Positions 42,386 to 51,317 of a stretch of 64,000 nt of DNA are shown one piece after another. Below the pieces are notes generated by a model, which did not search any database, had not been told where the DNA came from, and was given only the letters and a program-made list of their open reading frames with translations. Each line of letters begins with the position of its first letter. Within the stretch, counting starts at the first letter, position 1. Origin of the DNA: Mesorhizobium sp. GbtcB19 (GTDB taxonomy: Bacteria > Pseudomonadota > Alphaproteobacteria > Rhizobiales > Rhizobiaceae); assembly GCF_019091085.1 (NCBI RefSeq), contig NZ_JAGXJY010000001.1:744001-808000 (forward strand), in the 5' to 3' direction. Position numbers and translations under genes: made by a program.

Positions 42386-43456
42386 TCACAACGCGCCTCC
42401 GTCCTGACCGAAATAATGCACGCGGGCCGGCTCGCAGGATATCGCCACCATCGCATCCGGCCTGATGTCAGGCTGGCCGCGCAGCAATGCCCTCAGCCGC
42501 GCCTGCCCGGCAGCTAAAGTCACCACGGTGTAGCCGCCAAGCGGCTCGACCTCGAACACCCGCGCCGGGCGGCCCGAGCCCCCTTCCGCCGTCTCATTTT
42601 CTGCGCAGGGCCGGACTTTGATGTCTTCGGGCCTCAGCCCGATCTCGATCGCCTCGGCCGGTGCACTGGCATCGGCAATCCGGATCGTCCCTTCGGCGGC
42701 CTCGACCCCGCCGGCGCCGCGCACCGACGGCAGGATGTTCATCATCGGCGATCCGAGCATGCGCGCCACATAGGCGCTGGCCGGGCGGTCGTAGATCTCC
42801 GCCGGCGCGCCGACCTGCCTGATCCGGCCGTTCTCCAGGATGGCGATGCGGTCGGCGACCGACATCGCCTCTTCCTGGTCATGCGTGACATAGATCAGCG
42901 TCTTGCCGAGCTCGCGCTGGATGCGCTTCAGTTCGACGCGCGTCTCCTCGCGCAACCGCGCATCGAGCGCCGAGATCGGATCGTCCATCAGATAGGCGGC
43001 CGGATCGCGCACCAGGGCGCGCGCGATCGCCACGCGCTGCCGCTCGCCGCCGGAAAGCTGCGCCGGCGGCTTGTGCAGGATATGGCCGATATGCAGCTTG
43101 GCGGCGACGTCGGCGACTCGCTTCCTGATATCGAGCTCAGTGACCCGGCGCTCGACCAGCGGGAAGCGGACATTGTCGCGCGCGCTCATATGCGGGAACA
43201 GCGCCAGGTTCTGGAACACCATGGCGACATTGCGCTCGGCCGGCGAGACGCTGTTGACGGGCTTGCCGCCGATCAGGATCTCGCCTTGATCCGGCGCCTC
43301 CAGTCCGAGCACCAGGCGCAGTATCGTCGACTTGCCGGACAGCGGCGGCCCGAAGAAGCAGAAGAACTCGTTGTCGTTGACGGTGAAGGAAGCATCGTCG
43401 ACGGCAAGTGTCTTGCCGTAGCGCTTGGTCACATTGCGGAAGACGATATCGGCCAT
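42386..43456 (-). CDS. CUT1 ABC transporter ATPase 1 (variant Walker B, canonical signature)
   Basis: MalK/UgpC-type ATPase of 356 residues: ABC domain plus C-terminal TOBE region (GLRPEDIKV near 270). Walker A is GPPLSGKST near residue 35, where most relatives have GPSGCGKST. The signature LSGGERQRVAIARAL near 133 is canonical. Walker B reads YLMDDPISALDA, with Asp in place of the catalytic Glu. H-loop YVTHDQEEAMS is intact. The stop lies just inside the next gene's possible GTG start. It pairs with the second ATPase at 43460, 3 bases upstream in the operon. Confidence 0.87.
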   Translation of the reverse strand: MADIVFRNVTKRYGKTLAVDDASFTVNDNEFFCFFGPPLSGKSTILRLVLGLEAPDQGEILIGGKPVNSVSPAERNVAMVFQNLALFPHMSARDNVRFPLVERRVTELDIRKRVADVAAKLHIGHILHKPPAQLSGGERQRVAIARALVRDPAAYLMDDPISALDARLREETRVELKRIQRELGKTLIYVTHDQEEAMSVADRIAILENGRIRQVGAPAEIYDRPASAYVARMLGSPMMNILPSVRGAGGVEAAEGTIRIADASAPAEAIEIGLRPEDIKVRPCAENETAEGGSGRPARVFEVEPLGGYTVVTLAAGQARLRALLRGQPDIRPDAMVAISCEPARVHYFGQDGGAL

Positions 43457-43459
43457 GGT

Positions 43460-44545
43460 TCAGCCCGCCTTCACTGCAAGGCCGGTGGCGGCGTCGAAGA
43501 CTCGCACCGAGAAGGCCAGCGGCGCGACGACCGCCGCATGCCCGACCGACAGCTCGACATCGTTCTCGAACACCGCCTTCACCGCGCTTGCGCCTTCGCC
43601 AAGATGCACGATGGTGCGCGCGCCGATCCGCTCGACGAAGCTCACCGGCATCGACAGCCCGCGCTCGGCCAGCACCACCTGCTCGGGCCGGAAACCGTAG
43701 AGCACGTCACCGCGCACCGCTCTCACGGCCGAAGCCAGTTCATCCGGTAAAGGCGGCGTGACGCCGAGCGGTCCGAGATCGACGACCAGCCCGCGGTCGC
43801 TTTCCGCCGGCCTGCCCTTCAGCAGGTTCATGCCCGGCGCGCCGATGAAGCGCGCGACGAAGACGTTTGCCGGATTGTTGTAGACCTCGAGCGGCGTGCC
43901 GACCTGCTGCAGCACGCCATGGTCCATCACCGCGATGCGGTCGGCCATGGTCATGGCTTCGAGCTGGTCATGCGTGACATAGACCATGGTCTGCCTGAAC
44001 TGACGCTGCAGCTGCTTGAGCTCGGTGCGCATCACCGCGCGAAATGCGGCGTCGACATTCGACAACGGCTCGTCGAGCAGGAAGATCGCCGGCTCCATGA
44101 TCGCCGAGCGGCCGATCGCCACGCGCTGCAGGATATTGACCGAGAGCCGGTCAGCCTTGCGGTCGAGCAAGGGCGAAAGCTGCAGCATCTCGGCGATCGC
44201 GCCGACACGGCTGTCGATCTCGGCCTTGGCGGCTCCGCGCATCCTAGGCCCGTAGGCGAGGTTCTGCCGCACCGTCATATGGGTGAAGATGGCATAGTTC
44301 TGAAACACGAAGCCGACGCCGCGCCGTCCCATCGGCACGCCGGCCATGTCGCGTTCGCCGAACAGGATCTTGCCGCTGGTCGGCTCTTCCATGCCGGCGA
44401 TCATGTTCATCGTCGTCGACTTGCCGCAGCCCGAGGGTCCGAGCAGCGCCATGAACTCGCCATCGGCGATTTCGAGATCCATCGTCTTCAGCGCCGCGAA
44501 GTCGCCGAAGCTCTTGGTGAGGTTCTTGAGGTGGATGGCGCTCAT
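43460..44545 (-). CDS. CUT1 ABC transporter ATPase 2 (canonical Walker B, degenerate signature)
   Basis: 361 residues, MalK-like with TOBE domain (YGFRPEQVVL near 285). Walker A GPSGCGKST near 36 and Walker B FLLDEPLSNVDA near 157 are standard, as is H-loop YVTHDQLEAM. The signature, however, reads LSVNILQRVAIGRSAI instead of LSGGQ, confirmed on the nucleotide sequence near 44141. Two-ATPase CUT1 importers such as the rhizobial glycerol system GlpSTPQV are known, so this should form a heterodimer with ATPase 1. It overlaps the permease upstream by four bases. Confidence 0.87.
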   Translation of the reverse strand: MSAIHLKNLTKSFGDFAALKTMDLEIADGEFMALLGPSGCGKSTTMNMIAGMEEPTSGKILFGERDMAGVPMGRRGVGFVFQNYAIFTHMTVRQNLAYGPRMRGAAKAEIDSRVGAIAEMLQLSPLLDRKADRLSVNILQRVAIGRSAIMEPAIFLLDEPLSNVDAAFRAVMRTELKQLQRQFRQTMVYVTHDQLEAMTMADRIAVMDHGVLQQVGTPLEVYNNPANVFVARFIGAPGMNLLKGRPAESDRGLVVDLGPLGVTPPLPDELASAVRAVRGDVLYGFRPEQVVLAERGLSMPVSFVERIGARTIVHLGEGASAVKAVFENDVELSVGHAAVVAPLAFSVRVFDAATGLAVKAG

Positions 44546-45498
44546 GCCGGCACCTCCCGGCTCTTCGCCATCCGCTTCATGGCGTAGACCGCGACGATCG
44601 AAAGCACGATCAGGATGGCGAGAGCGATGGCCGCGACGTAGCCCCAGATCAGGTCCTGGGTGGTGACTTTGTAGATGTAGACGGAGATCGTCTCGGTGGC
44701 GACGCCGGGACCGCCACCGGTCATGATGTAGAGCGTGTCGAAGATCTTGAAGTTCTCGATCACCCTTATCGCCAGCGCGATGATGATGATCGTCTTCATC
44801 TTCGGCAGCACGATCGTCGTGAAGCGCTGCCAGGCATTGGCGCCGAGCAGCGTCGCCGCCTTCATCTGGTCCTCCGGCACGCCGACAAGGCCAGCGAGCA
44901 GGATGAGGAACATCAGTGGCGTCCACTGCCAGATGTCTGCGATCATGACCGCGATCAGCGCCAGGGTCGGATCGGAGAGCCAGGCGATCGTCAGGGGCGT
45001 GCCGATGATCCGCGCCAGGATGTCGTTCACCGGGCCGCCCGACTGGAACAGCATGAAGAACATGTAGCCGGCGACCGCTGGCACGACCATCATCGGCATC
45101 AACAGGATCGAATAGAAGATGCGCTTGCCGGGAAAGTCGTCGGCGAACAGCGTCGCCAGCGCCAGGCCCAACAGGAACTCCGCCGGCACGCAGACCAGCA
45201 TGACGATCGCGGTGCGCTGCAACGCGCTCCAGAAGCGGGTGTCGGCTGCGAGGTCTGTGTAGTTGGCAAAACTGTTCCACATCTCCCAGGCGTTCCACCA
45301 GCCGACGCCCGAGAGCGGCGACCAGTCGGTGACGCTGATGTAGAGCTGCATCAGCAGCGGGAAGGCCGAGATGAACAGCACCAGGATCTGCGCCGGCAGG
45401 GTCAGGCGGAAGCCCAGCCGCGCGCCCTCGTCAGGCGTGGCGGGCTTTGTCCGCGCGTCCATATCGCCCTCCGACATCGTCGCCGTCACCGCGCTCAT
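44542..45498 (-). CDS. CUT1 ABC transporter permease (MalF-like)
   Basis: 318 residues, six or so helices. ATG 45498 overlaps the other permease's stop (ATGA). After a polar N-terminus of about 30 residues comes [20 protein letters not shown]. The EAA loop that contacts the ATPases is [20 protein letters not shown] near 215, with A and G at the usual places. [17 protein letters not shown] near 265 is typical of sugar and glycerol-phosphate permeases of this group. Confidence 0.88.
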   Translation of the reverse strand: MSAVTATMSEGDMDARTKPATPDEGARLGFRLTLPAQILVLFISAFPLLMQLYISVTDWSPLSGVGWWNAWEMWNSFANYTDLAADTRFWSALQRTAIVMLVCVPAEFLLGLALATLFADDFPGKRIFYSILLMPMMVVPAVAGYMFFMLFQSGGPVNDILARIIGTPLTIAWLSDPTLALIAVMIADIWQWTPLMFLILLAGLVGVPEDQMKAATLLGANAWQRFTTIVLPKMKTIIIIALAIRVIENFKIFDTLYIMTGGGPGVATETISVYIYKVTTQDLIWGYVAAIALAILIVLSIVAVYAMKRMAKSREVPA

Positions 45499-46355
45499 TG
45501 CTTGAGCGCTCCGAAGGTCAGCCCGCGCACCAAGTGACGCTGGATGGCGATGCCCATGATCACCGGCGGCACCGCCGCGATCAGGCCGAGCGCGGCCTTG
45601 GCGCCGTAGAGCTGCCCGGTCATCGAGGACGACAGCGACGCCATGTAGACCGGGATCGTCACCCATTCGCGCGTGGTGAGCAGCAGCGCGATCAGATAGT
45701 CCGACCAGTTGAGGATGAAGACGAAGAGCGCGGCACTCGCCAGCGGCGCGCGCATCATCGGCAGCGTGATGCGGGTGAAGACGCGCAGCCGCGAGCAGCC
45801 CTCGACCAGCGCGGCCTCCTCGATCTCGCGCGGCATGTCGTCGAAGAAGGTCTTCATCAGCCAGAAGGCGAAGGGCAGCGTGACGATGCCGTAGATCAGC
45901 GCCAGTCCCCACCATGTATCGTTGAGATTGAGGAAGGCCCACATGATCATCACCGGGATCATCACGGCCATCGGCGGAAACAGCCTGAGCTGGATCAGCG
46001 CCAGCGGCAGGTTCTGGCCGGAGCCGAAGCGCGACAGGCCATAGGCCGCGGCGGTGCCCGCCGACATGGCGATCGCGGTCCCGAACACCGCTGAGAGCAG
46101 CGACGACAGGATCGGTTTCAGCGCGGTGTGGTCGAGCGCGACGATCAGGTCGTTGGTGGAGTGGCCAAACACGAACTGGAAGTTGGCAAGCGTCGGCTGC
46201 TTCGGCCACCATGTCAGATCGGCGCCGGTCGCCGACCATTCGCCGATCGGCTTGAACGCCATCGACACCATCCACAGGATCGGCACCAGCGTCGCCGCCA
46301 TCGCCGCGAGGATCGCGGCGTAACGGAAAATCTCGAAGGGGATGGAACGCTTCAT
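45495..46355 (-). CDS. CUT1 ABC transporter permease (MalG-like)
   Basis: 286 residues with six helices. The start [19 protein letters not shown] leads into the first helix. [13 protein letters not shown] near 98 and the EAA motif [20 protein letters not shown] near 180 are those of MalG-type subunits. It follows the binding-protein gene after an 81-base gap that contains a hairpin, and overlaps the MalF-like gene by four bases. Confidence 0.88.
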   Translation of the reverse strand: MKRSIPFEIFRYAAILAAMAATLVPILWMVSMAFKPIGEWSATGADLTWWPKQPTLANFQFVFGHSTNDLIVALDHTALKPILSSLLSAVFGTAIAMSAGTAAAYGLSRFGSGQNLPLALIQLRLFPPMAVMIPVMIMWAFLNLNDTWWGLALIYGIVTLPFAFWLMKTFFDDMPREIEEAALVEGCSRLRVFTRITLPMMRAPLASAALFVFILNWSDYLIALLLTTREWVTIPVYMASLSSSMTGQLYGAKAALGLIAAVPPVIMGIAIQRHLVRGLTFGALKQ

Positions 46356-46382
46356 CTGGCTGCTTTGCTAGTGGCGTTAAGG

Positions 46383-46414
46383 CGGAGGGGAAAAGCCGAC
46401 GCCCTTCCCCTCCG
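46383..46414 (-). other. Stem-loop between binding-protein gene and permease gene
   Basis: CGGAGGGGAA (46383-46392) and TTCCCCTCCG (46405-46414) are exact 10-base complements around a 12-base loop. It is the third hairpin found directly downstream of a binding-protein gene in this window. No T-run follows on the minus strand, so read-through into the permease genes is expected. Confidence 0.6.
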
Positions 46415-46436
46415 AGTCCTGATCCAGGGAGGTGGA

Positions 46437-48050
46437 TCAGCTGATCGGGTCAAGAACGGTCGGCCATGCCTCCTTGTTGGTCTTGATGGCTTCGAGCAAT
46501 TTCTCCTCGCCGGTGCGCCGCGCGATCTTCTTCCACTCGCGCTCGGTATCGGCCATCGCCTGCTCGGGCGTCTTGGCCTTGGTCAGCGAGGCCATCAGGT
46601 TCTCGTCGAGCGCATTGTGGAAGGCGGTGGCGCCGGGATAGTTGATGGTCGGCACCGTGCGCGCCACGGTCTCGCGCACCACATCCATGTGGTAGGCATG
46701 GTAGGTCTGGCGGACCAGCGGATCGGAGAAATCCGAGAGCCGGAACGGATCGAGATAACCGCCGGGATTGGCGCTCATCCAGGCATAGATGCGCGCCGAG
46801 CCCAGCCATTGCAGCAAGAGATAGGCGGCCTCCGGATTCTTTGACTGCGACGACACCATGCCGGTCAGCGAGAACCAGAGCACCGAACGGCTGATCAGCT
46901 TGCCGTCGATCTCGCGTCCCGGCGGCAGCATCGAGCCGATCTTGCCGGTGACGGCCGAATCCTTGTTGCCGGCATTGTCGAGGAATTTCGGCAGGTTGGA
47001 GAAGGCGCAGGTCATCGCCGCCCCGCCCTTGGCGAAATTGCCGTACTGCTCCGGCCAGCCCCACGAGATCGCGTCCGGCGAATGATGCGCCAGCGACTCC
47101 ACGTATTCCTTGGTGGCCGCGACGCCCTGCTCGGAATTGATAAGCGGCTTACCGTCGTCGCCGAACAGGAACTGGTTGGGCGAGGCCATCGAGACATAGC
47201 GCTGATACCAGTTGGTGTAGCCCCAGCCCTGGTTGCGCAGGTCGGTCGAGCCGAACAAGCCCCTGTCCGGCCGCTGGAAGAAAGCCGCGACCTCGCCGTG
47301 CTGCTTCCAGGTTTTGGGGGGCGCAAGGTCGTAGCCGTATTTGTCCTTGAAGGCCTTTTGCTCGGCGGCATCGCCGAACAGATCGGTGCGGTAGACCCAG
47401 GTCTGGAAGTCGCCGTCGAGCGACACGCCATAGGTCGAGCCGCGATACTGGTTGAGCAGCGATACACCCTTGGCGCCGTTGACGTAACCGGTCTTGGGAT
47501 CGTCCCATTCCGGCTTATGCATGGCAACGAAGTCGTCGAGTTTGGCGATGCCGCCGGTTTCGGCGAGATCGCCGAGGCGGTTCCACTCGGTCGAATAGAT
47601 GTCGTAGGCCCCACCCTTGGTGGAGATGTCCTGCATCGTCTTGGTGAATTCCTGGCCGTTCGGCAGGCCGACGATTTCGATCGCAATGCCGGTTTCCTTT
47701 TCCCACAGCTCCTTGATCGATGGCGCGCCGGCCGGGAAAGGCTTGGTCAGCTGGCCGATCGAGCCGTCCGAGAGTCCAAGCACGATCTTCGCGGGCGCCT
47801 TGCCCGCCGCCTTGAGCGCCTTGGCCGCCTCGACGGCACGTCCTTCCGGCGTGTCGGGGCCGTATTGATAGCGCTCGGCGCCGTCGAAGCCGGTCGGGCC
47901 GCCGATCATGCCGGGCGCCAGCGCGTCCGCCGCGAAGGCGCGGCCGGGACGAATGAACTGCGGTGCAATGCCAGTCGCGGCGACGAACACCGCCGCCTTT
48001 CCTCCGGACGCCAACAGGCGGCGCCGCGACATGCGGATCAATTGAGACAT
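46437..48050 (-). CDS. CUT1 ABC transporter substrate-binding protein, Tat-type signal
   Basis: 537 residues, larger than usual MalE-type proteins but like the glycerol-binding protein class of two-ATPase importers. The N-terminus MSQLIRMSRRRLLASGGKAA is a twin-arginine signal, followed by a hydrophobic stretch and cleavage near AFA at about residue 41, so export in folded form is likely. Later segments include ELWEKETGIAIEIVGLPNGQ near 120, GGAYDIYSTEWNRLGDLAE near 150 and WGWPEQYGNFAKGGAAM near 345. First gene of the 11-gene operon. The ligand is unknown; a cyclitol or sugar derivative fits the downstream enzymes. Confidence 0.87.
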   Translation of the reverse strand: MSQLIRMSRRRLLASGGKAAVFVAATGIAPQFIRPGRAFAADALAPGMIGGPTGFDGAERYQYGPDTPEGRAVEAAKALKAAGKAPAKIVLGLSDGSIGQLTKPFPAGAPSIKELWEKETGIAIEIVGLPNGQEFTKTMQDISTKGGAYDIYSTEWNRLGDLAETGGIAKLDDFVAMHKPEWDDPKTGYVNGAKGVSLLNQYRGSTYGVSLDGDFQTWVYRTDLFGDAAEQKAFKDKYGYDLAPPKTWKQHGEVAAFFQRPDRGLFGSTDLRNQGWGYTNWYQRYVSMASPNQFLFGDDGKPLINSEQGVAATKEYVESLAHHSPDAISWGWPEQYGNFAKGGAAMTCAFSNLPKFLDNAGNKDSAVTGKIGSMLPPGREIDGKLISRSVLWFSLTGMVSSQSKNPEAAYLLLQWLGSARIYAWMSANPGGYLDPFRLSDFSDPLVRQTYHAYHMDVVRETVARTVPTINYPGATAFHNALDENLMASLTKAKTPEQAMADTEREWKKIARRTGEEKLLEAIKTNKEAWPTVLDPIS

Positions 48051-48096
48051 CGAATTCCTCCCTCGGGGCCTGTTCCTCCGTGGCCCACGTGAGGGA

Positions 48097-48125
48097 TATT
48101 GACGACAGTGCGTGAAGCCTGTCAA
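48097..48125 (-). promoter_or_regulatory. Candidate promoter of the catabolic operon
   Basis: Reading the minus strand, TTGACA (48125-48120) is followed after 17 bases by TCAATA (48102-48097), about 45 bases upstream of the binding-protein start. The -10 match is weak. The whole 352-base gap 48051-48402 between this operon and the divergent LacI-family gene holds no credible gene; an AT-rich stretch at 48125-48165 may contain the LacI operator but I saw no clean palindrome. Confidence 0.35.
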
Positions 48126-48402
48126 CATCATAAATACTCAAAACACGTCATAAGATCGCAAATGAGGGAGAGAATGCAGTTTACCGAGCTTGTCACGTCG
48201 CACCCATTGCTTGGATTTGAGGGGCTTTTGCCTCGACCCGGCCGGCCTGGCCGAACCTTCGCAGCCTTGTGTAACGCCTCGGCTTGCGCAGAGGCCAAGC
48301 CCGGTTACATCATTTCGCATCAGAATCGCTGCTGCGGCTGAGCGGTTTCCCGGAACAGATCGGACGCTGCGTGATTTTGATGCTTGCGATGAGGTGCTCG
48401 AC

Positions 48403-49431
48403 GTGCGGTCAACCCTGACAGACATAGCTCGCGAAGCCGGCGTTTCTCCGGCCACGGTCGACCGTGTGCTCAACAACCGGCCGGGCGTGCGGGCCCGCAC
48501 GCGCGAGATCGTCATCGAGATGGCGCAGCGCCTGGGCTACATCGCCGAAACGCCGAACGGTACGCCGCAGCGAGCCGTGCCGGGACAGACGATCCGGCTC
48601 GACTTCGCGCTGCCGGCCGGCACCAACTCCTTCATCAAGCTGCTGCATCGCCACATCGAGGCGCAGGCGCTGACGCGGCCCGACCTCGACGTCCGCGTGA
48701 CGACCATCGAAGGCTTCAATCCCGACCGCCTCGCCCGCCTGCTGCAGGACCTGCATGGCCAGACGCAGGGCGTCGGCGTCATCGCGCTCGACCATCCGAC
48801 GGTGCGCGAGGCGATCCGCTCGCTGTCGGCGAGCGACATCAAGGTCGTCACCATCGCCTCCGACATCCTGCATGTGCCACGCGTCGCCTATATCGGCATC
48901 GACAACCGCGCCGCCGGCCGTCTCGCCGGCTATCTGCTCAACCGTTTCATGGGCGCCGGACACCCGGGCAAGGTCGCGCTGTTCGCCGGCTCGCTCGCCT
49001 ATCGCGGCCATGAGGAGCGCGAGATGGGGTTCCGCCACATCCTTGCGGAAGAATCCCCCAACCTGGAAATCGTCGAGATGCGTGAAATGCTCGACGACCG
49101 CGAGAAAGCCTATTCCGAGGCCTCCGCTTTGCTCGAGCGCCACCCCGACCTCGCCGCCATCTACAATGTCGGCGCCGGCAATACCGGCATTGCGCGCGCA
49201 CTGAAGGAACGCGGACGCGCGAAGGACATTCTCTTCTTAGGCCATGAGGTGACGGACGGCACCAAGGAGCTCCTCCTCGACGGCACGCTCGACGCCGTGA
49301 TCGACCAGAACCCGCGTGTCGAGGCCAGGGAGGCGCTCAACATCCTGTCCCATTCCGTGCGGGGATTGCCGTACGATCTCCACCAACCGCGGCTGCAGGT
49401 TATCTTCCGCGAGAGCATTCCGGAGATCTGA
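48403..49431 (+). CDS. LacI-family transcriptional regulator
   Basis: 342 residues from the GTG at 48403, which has GAGGTG 7 bases upstream and puts the helix-turn-helix at the very start (LTDIAREAGVSPATVDRVLN at residues 5-24), as in LacI proteins. The frame is open upstream to 48190, but the added residues are not family-like. The effector domain is of the sugar-binding-protein type (PTVREAIRSLSASDIKVVTI near 135, RVAYIGIDNRAAGRLAGYLL near 165). The divergent position makes it the likely regulator of the operon beginning at 48050. Confidence 0.84.
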   Translation: MRSTLTDIAREAGVSPATVDRVLNNRPGVRARTREIVIEMAQRLGYIAETPNGTPQRAVPGQTIRLDFALPAGTNSFIKLLHRHIEAQALTRPDLDVRVTTIEGFNPDRLARLLQDLHGQTQGVGVIALDHPTVREAIRSLSASDIKVVTIASDILHVPRVAYIGIDNRAAGRLAGYLLNRFMGAGHPGKVALFAGSLAYRGHEEREMGFRHILAEESPNLEIVEMREMLDDREKAYSEASALLERHPDLAAIYNVGAGNTGIARALKERGRAKDILFLGHEVTDGTKELLLDGTLDAVIDQNPRVEAREALNILSHSVRGLPYDLHQPRLQVIFRESIPEI

Positions 49432-49464
49432 GCACTCTCAGCCCGCCTGCAATGACCGGCTGCC

Positions 49465-50529
49465 TCAGGCCGCGATCAGCACCGTACTGTCCGGCGACCA
49501 GCTGAGTACGACGGGCTGGCCTTCGGCCAGACGCTCGGCGCCGGTGTTCTGGACGATCACCTTCAGCGTCTGGCCGTCGCGCTCGACGAAATAGGTGCTG
49601 TTGTTGCCGGCAAAGATGCGTTTCGAGACCTGCCCCTTGAGCGTGTTGGCATTGGCTGGATCGGCCTTTGCCGCACCGGTCGAAATCTGGATGCGCTCAG
49701 GCCGAACCGCGCAGCTCGCCCTGGCGCCCGCCGGCACCGATGCGCCTGTCGAAGCCGCAATCGTCGTGCCGTCCGGCAGTTTTATCCCAGAGCCGGTGGC
49801 GTTGCCGCGAAAGATGTTGGCGTCGCCGAGGAAGGTCGCGGCGAACTCGCTCTGCGGCCGATCGTAAATCTCTTCCGGCGGACCTTCCTGCACCAGCCGG
49901 CCGTCACGCAGGATGCCGATGCGGTCGCTCATCGTCAGCGCCTCTTCCTGGTCGTGCGTGACGAAGATGGTGGTGATGCCGATCTCGCGCTGGATGCGCT
50001 TCAATTCGATCTGCATGTCGACGCGCAGCGCCTTGTCGAGCGCGCCGAGCGGCTCGTCGAGCAGGAGCACGCGCGGCTTGGTGACGATGGCGCGGGCCAG
50101 TGCCACGCGCTGGCGCTGGCCGCCGGAAAGCTGGTGCGGCTTGCGCCCGCCGAGCTTGCCGAGCTGCACCAGGTCGAGCGCGCGTTGCACTTCCGCTGCG
50201 ATCGTCGCCTTCGGCTCGCCGCGCACCGACAGGCCGAAGGCGACATTGTCGGCGACGCTCATATTGGGGAACAGCGCATAGTTCTGGAACACCATGCCGA
50301 TGCGCCGCTTTTCGACCGGCACGCGCTCGACGCTTTCTCCACCGATGGTGATGCGGCCGGAATCGGGAAAGTCGAAGCCGGCGATCTGCCTGAGCAGCGT
50401 GGTCTTGCCGCTGCCCGAAGGTCCGAGCAACGCATAGAAACCGCCATCTGCGAAGTCGATCGAGACATCATCGAGCGCCTTGTGCGCGCCGAAGCTGCGA
50501 GAGACGTTCGCGACCTGGACGCCAGCCAT
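49465..50529 (-). CDS. Polyamine-type ABC transporter ATPase (PotA-like)
   Basis: 354 residues, PotA family. Walker A is GPSGSGKTTLLRQIAGF near 37, Q-loop GMVFQNYALFPNMS, signature LSGGQRQRVALARAI near 133, Walker B VLLLDEPLGALDKALR near 155 and H-loop FVTHDQEEALTMSDR; all are canonical. A C-terminal TOBE-2 domain follows (CAVRPERIQI near 282). ATG 50529 shares a base with the stop of the permease gene (TAATG). Last gene of the operon and convergent with the LacI gene, 33 bases apart. Confidence 0.9.
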   Translation of the reverse strand: MAGVQVANVSRSFGAHKALDDVSIDFADGGFYALLGPSGSGKTTLLRQIAGFDFPDSGRITIGGESVERVPVEKRRIGMVFQNYALFPNMSVADNVAFGLSVRGEPKATIAAEVQRALDLVQLGKLGGRKPHQLSGGQRQRVALARAIVTKPRVLLLDEPLGALDKALRVDMQIELKRIQREIGITTIFVTHDQEEALTMSDRIGILRDGRLVQEGPPEEIYDRPQSEFAATFLGDANIFRGNATGSGIKLPDGTTIAASTGASVPAGARASCAVRPERIQISTGAAKADPANANTLKGQVSKRIFAGNNSTYFVERDGQTLKVIVQNTGAERLAEGQPVVLSWSPDSTVLIAA

Positions 50530-51317
50530 TATTTCTCTCCGCCGAATTTGAAGAAGCGTGCCGTGAGCAGCATCAGCGCCATCGACACCACGATGATGAT
50601 CGTCGACACCGCGTTGATCTCCGGGGTAAAACCCTTGCGGATCGCGGCGTAGATCTCGACCGGCAGCGTCGTCTGGCCTGGCGTCGACAGGAAATACGAA
50701 ACCACGAACTGATCGAACGACACGGCAAAGGCAAACAGCCCGCCGGCGATCACACCGGGCAGGATCCACGGCAGCGTGACGCGCATGGTCACCTGCCACT
50801 GGTTGGCGCCGAGCGAGCGCGCCGCCTCTTCCAGCTCAGGCGCGAAAGTCTGCAGCCGCGCCGAGACGACGACGATCACATAGGGCAGTGCCAGCGCGAC
50901 ATGGCCGAGCAGTATGGCGATGAGCCCGCGCCCGATGCCGACGCCGAAGAAGAAGATCAGCATCGCAGTGCCGGTGATCAGCCATGGAATGGCGATCGGC
51001 GGGAAGAGCAGCGCTTGCAGGAACTTCTTGCCGCGGAACTCGTAGCGATAGAGCGCCAGCGAGGCCATCGAGCCGAGCACAGTCGAGATCAAAGTGGTGA
51101 TGACGGCGATCTCGATGCTGTTCCACGTCGCCGCGATCAGCTGGTCGTTCTGCCAGAGCGAGGCGTACCAGTCCGTCGTCCATTCGAACGGCAGTTGATA
51201 GAAGGGCGAGGCATTGAAGGACATTGCCGCCATGATGATGATCGGCAGATAGAGGAAGCCGAGCAACAGCACGATGTAGAAGCGCCCCAGTCCTTCGAGG
51301 ATGCGCGTCGTCGCCAT
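50529..51317 (-). CDS. Polyamine-type ABC transporter permease (PotC-like)
   Basis: 262 residues, six helices. The start region is MATTRILEGLGRFYIVLLLG. MSFNASPFYQLPFEWTTDWY near 36 and the EAA loop FAPELEEAARSLGANQWQVT near 165 are PotC-type. ATG 51317 shares a base with the preceding stop, so the membrane genes are translationally coupled. It belongs with PotB-like and PotD-like genes just upstream. Confidence 0.9.
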   Translation of the reverse strand: MATTRILEGLGRFYIVLLLGFLYLPIIIMAAMSFNASPFYQLPFEWTTDWYASLWQNDQLIAATWNSIEIAVITTLISTVLGSMASLALYRYEFRGKKFLQALLFPPIAIPWLITGTAMLIFFFGVGIGRGLIAILLGHVALALPYVIVVVSARLQTFAPELEEAARSLGANQWQVTMRVTLPWILPGVIAGGLFAFAVSFDQFVVSYFLSTPGQTTLPVEIYAAIRKGFTPEINAVSTIIIVVSMALMLLTARFFKFGGEK

